Made by a program: the position numbers and the translations under genes | Assembly (NCBI GenBank): GCA_051646185.1 | Contig: JBOFCS010000014.1 | Span: 1-6,688, forward strand | Direction of reading: 5' to 3' | Source: JBOFCS01 sp051646185 | GTDB lineage: Bacteria; Actinomycetota; Actinomycetes; Mycobacteriales; Mycobacteriaceae | Length of the DNA: 6,688 nt | Shown: in pieces, positions 1 to 4,687 of the stretch | How positions within the stretch are numbered: the stretch's first letter is position 1 | Layout of the letters: each line of letters opens with the position of its first letter | Notes under the pieces: model-generated | The model's database searches: none | The model's input: only the letters and a program-made list of their open reading frames with translations | What the model was told of the DNA's origin: nothing

Positions 1-1
1 A

Positions 2-556
2 ATTAAAACTGCTGAAGGTGATAAGCAAAGCCGTATTCTCGCTGCTGAGGGTGCAAAACAAGCTGCAATTCTTACTGCTGAAGGTGAGCGCCAATCTAGG
101 ATTTTACAAGCCCAGGGTGAGCGCGCTGCCCGCTATTTAGAAGCTCAAGGTAAGGCAAAAGCTATTGAAAAAATTTTTGCTGCAATTAAATCCGGTAGGC
201 CAACACCAGAACTCCTTGCTTACCAATATCTTCAAACTTTGCCGGAAATGGCAAAAGGTGATGCTAATAAGGTGTGGTTGGTCCCCAGTGATTTTGGCGC
301 AGCTTTACAGGGCTTTGCAAAGCTGCTGGGAGCACCGGGTGAGGATGGTGTTTTTCGTTACGAACCACGCGATTCTGAAGCTAATTTCCCAAGGCCTGAA
401 GATGATTCAGCAGAGGTTGAGGGCTGGTTTGATATGAAGTCTGATCCGGCTATTGTTTCGGCGTCGTCGTCGGCGGCGGTGGCAGAAGCGGAGGTGTACT
501 CTGAGGCAGGCGAACAGCAATCATCGACACTTTCTGAGGAACGCTCAATGGGTTAG
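2..556 (+). CDS. SPFH/band-7 (stomatin/QmcA-like) membrane-associated protein, C-terminal part
   Basis: The gene enters from the left edge, so its start, N-terminal membrane anchor and SPFH core are outside the window; 184 C-terminal residues are visible up to a TAG stop. The first ~53 residues are Ala/Glu/Gly/Gln-rich 11-residue repeats that form the long helical arm of these proteins. They are followed by the family-typical block around PELLAYQYLQTLPEMAKGDA and NKVWLVPSDFGAALQGF. The last ~75 residues are acidic and low in complexity (SASSSAAVAEAE) and probably disordered. Family members form large oligomeric cages or microdomains at the membrane and often modulate membrane proteases or membrane organisation; a specific role cannot be read here. 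The stop overlaps the stop of the convergent minus-strand gene. The family call is strong; the function is inferred from the family only. Confidence 0.9.
   Translation: MKTAEGDKQSRILAAEGAKQAAILTAEGERQSRILQAQGERAARYLEAQGKAKAIEKIFAAIKSGRPTPELLAYQYLQTLPEMAKGDANKVWLVPSDFGAALQGFAKLLGAPGEDGVFRYEPRDSEANFPRPEDDSAEVEGWFDMKSDPAIVSASSSAAVAEAEVYSEAGEQQSSTLSEERSMG
8..166 (+). repeat. Tandem 11-residue (33-nt) coiled-coil repeats in the SPFH protein
   Basis: Successive 33-nt units starting at 8, 41, 74, 107 and 140 encode TAEGDKQSRIL, AAEGAKQAAIL, TAEGERQSRIL, QAQGERAARYL and a degenerate fifth unit beginning EAQGKAKAIEK. The pattern (A-E/Q-G at positions 2-4, hydrophobic residues at positions 10-11) is a hendecad right-handed coiled coil, typical of the C-terminal arm of stomatin/flotillin-like proteins. 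More units may lie to the left of the window. Confidence 0.85.
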
Positions 557-1131
557 CTGAGTAACTGTCGGCAGATTGCACTGGCCGATGCAGCCCACAG
601 CACGCTAGTGAATGTGCCAATAATGAATTGTTCGCAAGCATCAGGGGAGCGCAGTTCTGGATAGCGGGCCAAGCCTTTGACGGCTAAGACAATGGCAATT
701 CCCTCAGGCCAACCCGAGATAATGCAGATTGCTACGGTAAGTCGTTCAAGTATTCCAATGATTCGTCCGCCGCGTAGCGGCCCTTGAGTATTAGCCCTGG
801 GTGTTGTGAACCGGAGCTTTTCTAGGTCGACGGTCCCATGTGATTCGATCTCTCTTTGGCTGCGGGCGATGCGAAAGATGCTAGGTACCAGAGGCATTCC
901 TCCCGTTGCTGCAATTGTTATACAGAGGATAGTGGTTAGTGCACCAGCAATTTTTCCGGTGATGCTCTCAGGTGAGCCTACTGCTAATATTCCGACAACA
1001 GTAAGTGCGAATATCGTTATAGCGGAGTTGACCCACCATAGCGATATTCGTGAAAATGCGAGGGGGATAATCGCCGTTATTGTTAATGTGATGATGACGG
1101 TGAGAGTGAAGGACACACTCGAAGTGTTCAT
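553..1131 (-). CDS. Small polytopic membrane protein with DUF3307-like C-terminal signature
   Basis: The protein has 192 residues. Hydrophobic stretches at about residues 6-26, 31-52, 60-86, 127-151 and 168-190 suggest four to five membrane segments, with a polar loop at about 87-122. The C-terminal half has the pattern GRIIGILERL...GIAIVLAVKGLARYPEL...EQFIIGTFTSVLWA, which I recognise as the C-terminal signature of DUF3307 proteins. The usual N-terminal part of DUF3307 is not evident. The ATG overlaps the TGA of the upstream SatD-like gene (ATGA), and AAGGAGG lies 7 nt before it, so the start is well supported and translation is coupled. SatD-like and DUF3307 proteins are, as I recall, frequent neighbours in other bacteria, which supports both calls. 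The biochemical function is unknown; a membrane partner or effector of the SatD-like protein is an inference. Confidence 0.8.
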   Translation of the reverse strand: MNTSSVSFTLTVIITLTITAIIPLAFSRISLWWVNSAITIFALTVVGILAVGSPESITGKIAGALTTILCITIAATGGMPLVPSIFRIARSQREIESHGTVDLEKLRFTTPRANTQGPLRGGRIIGILERLTVAICIISGWPEGIAIVLAVKGLARYPELRSPDACEQFIIGTFTSVLWAASASAICRQLLS

Positions 1132-1721
1132 TGATCAGCCTCCTTCAGTAAGAAATCGACGAGGGCTTTAGCGCTTGGTTCCATCGCCCACTCAGCAGCC
1201 GCTAAACGTTGGGACATCGCTTGCTTACTGATTCCGAGCTGGCTGGCAGCTACTGCTTGAGTTACTCCGGTTCGGATAAGGGCGACTGCTTCTCGGCCCT
1301 GTTCGCTGCGTTTATTGATAAGCGAAAGAAGAAGTCGTAGAGCGGTTTGGGCGTGTTCTGCTTTTTTTTGTGAATTTTTATCACCTGAGCCGGTTACGGC
1401 TACGCTCTGTGCTGAGTTTTTTGCTCGAGTAACAGCTTCCCGGGCTGCTTCAAAGGCTAGACCGCGTCCTGCTCGGGTTTGTTGCGGTAAGGGAGTTTCG
1501 ACTGAACCGATACCGATGCCGATGCTCCAATATCCCGTTTCCGATAGTTCAACCGCGATATTTAAAGCGGTAGAACTGCTATCGGTGACTGCCTGTACCT
1601 CATCTCCTGCCGTCCGTTCAAATGGCCGCAGTAGGCTGTGGGTGTTGAATTTTTCTAGTAGTTCTTCCACCCGGTCAATATCTGACCGGCTGCGTCGCTG
1701 ATCGACAGTAAGAACGTACAT
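1128..1721 (-). CDS. SatD-like protein with C-terminal helix-turn-helix (putative autoregulated sensor/transcription factor)
   Basis: The protein has 197 residues from the chosen ATG at 1721. Residues 1-12 (MYVLTVDQRRSR) resemble the SatD-family opening (hydrophobic strand, Asp, SR). TAGDEVQ follows at about 37-43, a SIGIGIG strand at 66-72 and GRGLAFEAAREA at 85-96. After a polar linker (about 102-120), a helical region ends in a helix-turn-helix at about 153-175 (VTQAVAASQLGISKQAMSQR), which implies DNA binding. The motif order D...GDE...GIGIG...G-AFEAAR resembles class III cyclase/GGDEF folds; that is inference, and catalysis is not claimed. An in-frame ATG at 1733 exists but has no Shine-Dalgarno, whereas the ATG at 1721 has GGAGGA just before it and matches the family N-terminus. 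The gene overlaps the DUF3307-like gene by ATGA. Its promoter region carries three TTGAYTA inverted repeats, so autoregulation is likely. Confidence 0.8.
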   Translation of the reverse strand: MYVLTVDQRRSRSDIDRVEELLEKFNTHSLLRPFERTAGDEVQAVTDSSSTALNIAVELSETGYWSIGIGIGSVETPLPQQTRAGRGLAFEAAREAVTRAKNSAQSVAVTGSGDKNSQKKAEHAQTALRLLLSLINKRSEQGREAVALIRTGVTQAVAASQLGISKQAMSQRLAAAEWAMEPSAKALVDFLLKEADQ

Positions 1722-1724
1722 GGC

Positions 1725-1730
1725 TCCTCC
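1725..1730 (-). promoter_or_regulatory. Ribosome binding site that sets the SatD-like start at 1721
   Basis: GGAGGA on the minus strand lies 3 nt before the ATG at 1721-1719. It sits inside the reading frame of the alternative ATG at 1733, which itself has only AT-rich sequence upstream. The spacing is short but workable, and it favours the downstream ATG. Confidence 0.6.
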
Positions 1731-1736
1731 CATTGC

Positions 1737-1760
1737 TAGTCAAATTCTAAGGCTTGATTA
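1737..1760. promoter_or_regulatory. Putative operator 1 (TAGTCAA-N10-TTGATTA)
   Basis: Inverted heptamers TAGTCAA (1737-1743) and TTGATTA (1754-1760) are separated by exactly 10 nt, with one mismatch between the arms. This copy lies closest to the SatD-like start and covers the -10 of the proximal promoter. It is the first of three copies with identical geometry. Confidence 0.7.
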
Positions 1761-1771
1761 TTTAAAATCAA
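1744..1771 (-). promoter_or_regulatory. Proximal sigma70-type promoter for the SatD-like operon
   Basis: On the minus strand, -35 TTGATT (plus 1766-1771), a 16-nt spacer and -10 TAGAAT (plus 1744-1749) fit the actinobacterial TANAAT-type -10. The start would be near 1737. That leaves a leader of about 15 nt before the ATG at 1721 but only a few nt before the ATG at 1733. The -35 is a half-site of operator 2 and the -10 lies in the spacer of operator 1. Confidence 0.5.
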
Positions 1772-1788
1772 GTTATATAAGTTGATTA
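1765..1788. promoter_or_regulatory. Putative operator 2 (AAATCAA-N10-TTGATTA)
   Basis: Half-sites at 1765-1771 and 1782-1788 are separated by 10 nt and begin 28 bp after operator 1. The -10 hexamer of the distal promoter lies in the spacer and right next to the left half-site, which itself supplies the -35 of the proximal promoter. The central TA of the spacer is shared by all three copies. Confidence 0.7.
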
Positions 1789-1800
1789 TGCAATAGTCAA
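1772..1800 (-). promoter_or_regulatory. Distal sigma70-type promoter for the SatD-like operon
   Basis: On the minus strand, -35 TTGACT (plus 1795-1800), a 17-nt spacer and -10 TATAAC (plus 1772-1777) nearly match the consensus. Transcription would start near 1765 and run into the SatD-like gene. Both hexamers are embedded in operators 3 and 2, so a repressor bound there would block polymerase. Confidence 0.6.
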
Positions 1801-1817
1801 TCACTAAAGCTTGACTA
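1794..1817. promoter_or_regulatory. Putative operator 3 (TAGTCAA-N10-TTGACTA, perfect arms)
   Basis: This copy has perfect 7-bp arms, extended to 10 bp (CAATAGTCAA / TTGACTATTG) over 1791-1820. It begins 29 bp after operator 2. The right arm contains the stop codon of the TVP38-type gene; the left arm contains the -35 of the distal SatD promoter. As an RNA hairpin it would be AT-rich with a 10-nt loop and no U-run, so an operator is more likely than a terminator. Confidence 0.7.
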
Positions 1818-2600
1818 TTGCAAGTGTGAGTTTTCCGCTTGGGTCTCAGGTAGGCGAGCATCGACCAATAATCCAATAACCCCAACAAAAAATAACAGCC
1901 CAGAAATGATTAAAAGCCGGGGATCACTGCTGCCAGTGAGAGCATTTCCAAGTAAAGCAGTAGCGACGGTTCCAGGGATAAGGCCAAAAATTGTGGCTAC
2001 AGCGTAGGGGAGTACTCGGATTGAGGAAGCGCCGCAGCTGTAATTTAGTAAGGAGAAAGGAATAAGAGCGAGCAGTCGAAGCGAAGTGACAGCAAGCCAG
2101 CCCCGGCGTTCTAAGCGCATGTTAAGAGCTTGCACCGAAGGGTGCGTCATCCTGGCGGCAATACGTTGCCAGCCGATAAGGCGAACAATCCAGAAGGCAA
2201 GAAGTGCACTTGCAGTACTTGCAGTAAGAGCAACAAGGCAGCCAAGCGCAGGACCAAAAAGGACACCAGCAGCCAAGGTGAATACTGTCCGGGGCACTGG
2301 AGTGATTGTAATAAGGGTATGGCTGAGGAAAAACGCTATGAGGAAACTGGGGCCTATCGACTCCGACCAGGCTTGCATTCTGGCAATACTCGGTAGTGGG
2401 GTGAATATCACCAGAAGAAAAAAGATTCCCCCGAGCAACAGCAGCGTGAGTAGTTTCCCACGGGAACTTTGGGCGAGAAGGTGCTGAGAGGTTCTCCGGA
2501 TGCTCTCGGAGAGCCTAACAAAGATCTCCAACAAGTATCGGAACGTGAACTTCATAAAATGAAGACTACGGATGCGAAGTAAACGATAGGTGTAGCGCAT
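1815..2600 (-). CDS. TVP38/TMEM64 (VTT/DedA-superfamily) inner membrane protein
   Basis: The protein has 261 residues. A basic N-terminus (about 1-49) is followed by hydrophobic segments at about 50-67, 83-110, 112-140, 170-187, 198-218 and 228-247. The core VTT pattern is visible: TPVPRTVFTLAAGVLFGPALGCLVA at about 100-124, with the Pro-containing re-entrant region. A later block, LRLLALIPFSLLNYSCGASS (about 174-193), is followed by FGLIPGTVATALLG (205-218), as in family members with R..P....NY..G and G..PGT. Related VTT/DedA proteins act in lipid scrambling or membrane homeostasis; the substrate here is unknown. The start is uncertain: neither the ATG at 2600 nor the in-frame ATG at 2555 has a clear Shine-Dalgarno. 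The gene ends inside operator 3. It points the same way as the SatD-like gene, 93 bp upstream of it, so some read-through is possible. Confidence 0.85.
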   Translation of the reverse strand: MRYTYRLLRIRSLHFMKFTFRYLLEIFVRLSESIRRTSQHLLAQSSRGKLLTLLLLGGIFFLLVIFTPLPSIARMQAWSESIGPSFLIAFFLSHTLITITPVPRTVFTLAAGVLFGPALGCLVALTASTASALLAFWIVRLIGWQRIAARMTHPSVQALNMRLERRGWLAVTSLRLLALIPFSLLNYSCGASSIRVLPYAVATIFGLIPGTVATALLGNALTGSSDPRLLIISGLLFFVGVIGLLVDARLPETQAENSHLQ

Positions 2601-2678
2601 CGGGTGCGATCAGTTTGATGATTTTTTTTGGGGGGACCCGCTTACCTGAGTGAAAACCGGTACCGATATACCAGTATT

Positions 2679-2698
2679 AGATAATCAGATAATCTGAT
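2679..2698. repeat. Direct repeat/palindrome upstream of mutA (possible operator)
   Basis: AGATAATC occurs twice in tandem (2679-2686, 2687-2694). The second copy overlaps a perfect inverted repeat, ATCAGAT-A-ATCTGAT (2684-2698). It is placed about 70 bp before the mutA start, beside the candidate -10 elements, where a regulator could act. No known corynebacterial operator consensus was recognised in it. Confidence 0.45.
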
Positions 2699-2750
2699 CC
2701 GCGATTAACTTCTCGGACAGAATTGCCTCGATAACCGCCCGGAACGACTT

Positions 2751-2760
2751 GGAGAGAGAG
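2751..2760 (+). promoter_or_regulatory. Purine-rich ribosome binding site favouring the GTG start of mutA
   Basis: GGAGAGAGAG ends 6 nt before the GTG at 2767. If translation instead began at the TTG at 2749, this stretch would encode the second to fifth residues and the only upstream SD-like bases would be a weak GGA at 2741-2743. Confidence 0.5.
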
Positions 2761-2766
2761 CTCACG

Positions 2767-4683
2767 GTGACTACTACGGACGGCCTGTCGATATCGCGTT
2801 CGGAAGCGACATTGCGCAATGGTCATGCTCAATGGCGCCATGCTGTGGCAGCGGTGCTAGCAAAAGCGCGTAGAACTGAGGTCTCTGAGCTTCCTGCTGA
2901 ACCAGAAAATTTGCTCAATACTGATACTTACGATGGTGTGACTATCGCACCTTTGTATACCGGTCTCGATGAGCTACTGGAGCCTTCCCTGCCTGGGCAA
3001 TGGCCCTTTACTCGGGGGGCAGATCCGCACCGTGATGTCACGAGCGGATGGAAGGTCAGCGAACGATACGGTGCACAAACCGATGGTGCATCGGCTGATC
3101 CAGCGGCAGTAAACGAGTTGATCCTTGCTGGACTGGAAAACGGGGTTAGTGCACTCTGGTTGACTGTTGGTGAGCTAGGTGTCGCGCCGCAGGATCTGGA
3201 TAAGGTTCTTGATGGAGTATTTCTTGATTTAGCACCGCTAACACTGGCTGCAGGAAGAAGCATTGCCGAAGCCGCCCAGAAAGTTTTTGAGCGATTAGAC
3301 AGCGTTGGGCGGTCTGGAAACGCGCTATCCAATCCCGATGGAGTGCGTGTCATGCTCGGGGCAACCACGCTTACCGATCAGTTCTGTAATCGCAGCAGTG
3401 TGGAAATGTCTGTAGTTGTTGAATTGGCAAAGCAGTCCAGTGCGAGAAAAGAAGAAATTCGTGCGATCACCGTGGACGGGTTGGTATTTCATGAAGCTGG
3501 AGCCAGTGATGCTCAAGAGTTAGGTGCGGCAATTGCTGCTGGTGTTCAGTATCTTCGGGAGCTTACTGACGCAGGGTTGTCAGTGTCGGAAGCACTTGAA
3601 CAATGCGAATTTCGTTTTGCGGCAACGGATGAACAATTTCATACAATTGCCAAGTTTCGGGCTGCAAGGAAACTATGGGGCAGGATCGCACAAGTATGTG
3701 GGGAGCCAGAATCTGGAAATGCACCCACGCATGCCGTTACCTCAGGTCCAATGATGTCTCAACGTGATCCTTGGGTCAATATGCTCAGAACTACTCTGGC
3801 TGCTTTTGGTGCTGGTGTTGGTGGTGCCGATAGGATAACGGTCTTGCCTTTTGACAGTGCCCTAGTTGGCGGAATGCCGGGGGTATCTCGGTCTTTTGCC
3901 GATCGGATGGCACGTAATACACAGCTTTTGTTGCTAGAAGAATCGCATATTGCTCGGGTGCTTGATCCAGCCGGCGGGTCCTGGTACGTAGAGGATTTGA
4001 CCGAATCCCTCGCGGCAGCTGCGTGGGCATTTTTTCAGGAGATTGAAAGGGTCGGAGGGTATAGTTCTGCCCTACAACGGGGAATTATTGCTGACGGTAT
4101 TTCTGAGACAAAAGTTACCCGGCAAGCTGATATTGCTTATCGCCGTAAAGCTATCACCGGAGTTAATGAGTTCCCGAATCTTGCGGAGGATCCACTTGAT
4201 TTGCGGGACAAAATAACTGGATATCGATATGCCGAAGACTTTGAAGGATTGAGGGATCGTTCTGACGCTCACCTAGCCCGAACAGGGAGTAGGCCAACCG
4301 CTCTTCTTATCCCATTGGGTCCGATAGCTGAGCATAATATTCGAACCACTTTTGCTAGTAATCTATTGGCGGCAGGGGGTATTGATGTAATAAACCCTGG
4401 GACACTAGAGCCAACTAGTGCCGATTTCACTTCTACTATCGCAAGTCATGGCGCTAGTTTGTGTGTGGTTTGTGGCAGCGATAAAAGCTATGCGATACAG
4501 GCTCAAGCAGCTATCGTTGCGGCCAGGGCGGCCGGGATCTCAACAGTGCTGTTGGCTGGAGCAAAAGAAGCTCAGGGAGATCTGTTTAGCAATTCCGATA
4601 CGATAGCGCCTGATCAGTTTCTTACGGCAAAAATTAATGCTGTAGAAGTTTTATCTCAACTACTGGCTAGCTTTGGTGCATAG
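2767..4683 (+). CDS. mutA: Methylmalonyl-CoA mutase small (beta, non-catalytic) subunit
   Basis: This is the small subunit of the heterodimeric adenosylcobalamin-dependent mutase, which interconverts L-methylmalonyl-CoA (via R/S epimerisation elsewhere) and succinyl-CoA; it stabilises the catalytic MutB. From the GTG at 2767 it has 638 residues, the usual length. The TIM-barrel part spans about 40-470, with family blocks such as ITVDGLVFHEAGASDAQELG, FRFAATDEQFHTIAKFRA, DPWVNMLRTTLAAFGAGVGGAD and ARNTQLLLLEESHIARVLDPAGGSWYVEDL (from about residue 382). The degenerate cobalamin-like domain runs from about 509 to the end. There, PLGPIAEHNIR replaces the DxHxxG cobalt-ligand motif, as expected for a non-catalytic subunit. 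GTG at 2767 is preferred over an in-frame TTG at 2749 because the purine-rich GGAGAGAGAG (2751-2760) sits 6 nt before it. mutB follows after 4 nt at most, so the two genes form one operon. Confidence 0.95.
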   Translation: MTTTDGLSISRSEATLRNGHAQWRHAVAAVLAKARRTEVSELPAEPENLLNTDTYDGVTIAPLYTGLDELLEPSLPGQWPFTRGADPHRDVTSGWKVSERYGAQTDGASADPAAVNELILAGLENGVSALWLTVGELGVAPQDLDKVLDGVFLDLAPLTLAAGRSIAEAAQKVFERLDSVGRSGNALSNPDGVRVMLGATTLTDQFCNRSSVEMSVVVELAKQSSARKEEIRAITVDGLVFHEAGASDAQELGAAIAAGVQYLRELTDAGLSVSEALEQCEFRFAATDEQFHTIAKFRAARKLWGRIAQVCGEPESGNAPTHAVTSGPMMSQRDPWVNMLRTTLAAFGAGVGGADRITVLPFDSALVGGMPGVSRSFADRMARNTQLLLLEESHIARVLDPAGGSWYVEDLTESLAAAAWAFFQEIERVGGYSSALQRGIIADGISETKVTRQADIAYRRKAITGVNEFPNLAEDPLDLRDKITGYRYAEDFEGLRDRSDAHLARTGSRPTALLIPLGPIAEHNIRTTFASNLLAAGGIDVINPGTLEPTSADFTSTIASHGASLCVVCGSDKSYAIQAQAAIVAARAAGISTVLLAGAKEAQGDLFSNSDTIAPDQFLTAKINAVEVLSQLLASFGA

Positions 4684-4687
4684 GATA

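Larger units (their letters stand above)
2601..2766. promoter_or_regulatory. Divergent intergenic region between the TVP38-type gene and mutA
   Basis: This 166-bp region must hold the promoters of both divergent genes. For the minus strand an extended -10 (TGG-TATATC, hexamer at plus 2665-2670) is the best candidate, with a poor -35. For mutA, GATAAT hexamers at 2680-2685 and 2688-2693 are possible -10 elements, again without a convincing -35. A T8G6 homopolymer run occupies 2622-2635. Individual promoters are not secure; only the regulatory nature of the region is supported. Confidence 0.5.

Noticed and set aside
165..437. Alternative plus frame within the SPFH gene
   Set aside because: The frame used for the SPFH call gives recognisable family blocks continuously from the window edge; this one is an overlapping shadow.
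455..480. TCG/GCG triplet run near the end of the SPFH gene as a contingency microsatellite
   Set aside because: The repeat is imperfect and in triplets, so length changes would only alter a disordered Ser/Ala stretch and would not switch the gene.
806..1171. Plus-strand open frame of 121 residues opposite the DUF3307-like gene
   Set aside because: It lies antisense to a frame with a coherent membrane-protein pattern, a good ribosome site and an ATGA overlap. Its own product shows no recognisable domain.
1315..1701. Plus-strand open frame opposite the SatD-like gene
   Set aside because: The product is Arg/Ser/Ala-rich without domain signal, as expected for a shadow of a real minus-strand gene.
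1791..1820. 10-bp inverted repeat as a rho-independent terminator of the TVP38-type gene
   Set aside because: The stem is AT-rich with a 10-nt loop, no T-run follows on the minus strand, and the stop codon lies inside an arm. Its core matches the two neighbouring repeats in sequence and spacing, which fits an operator better.
2601..2640. CGGGT...ACCCG inverted repeat flanking the T8G6 tract as a hairpin
   Set aside because: The arms are only 5 bp with a 30-nt loop, which is within chance expectation.
2928..3368. Minus-strand open frame inside mutA
   Set aside because: It is antisense to a well-conserved mutA region, its product is Ser/Pro-rich and it has no start signals.
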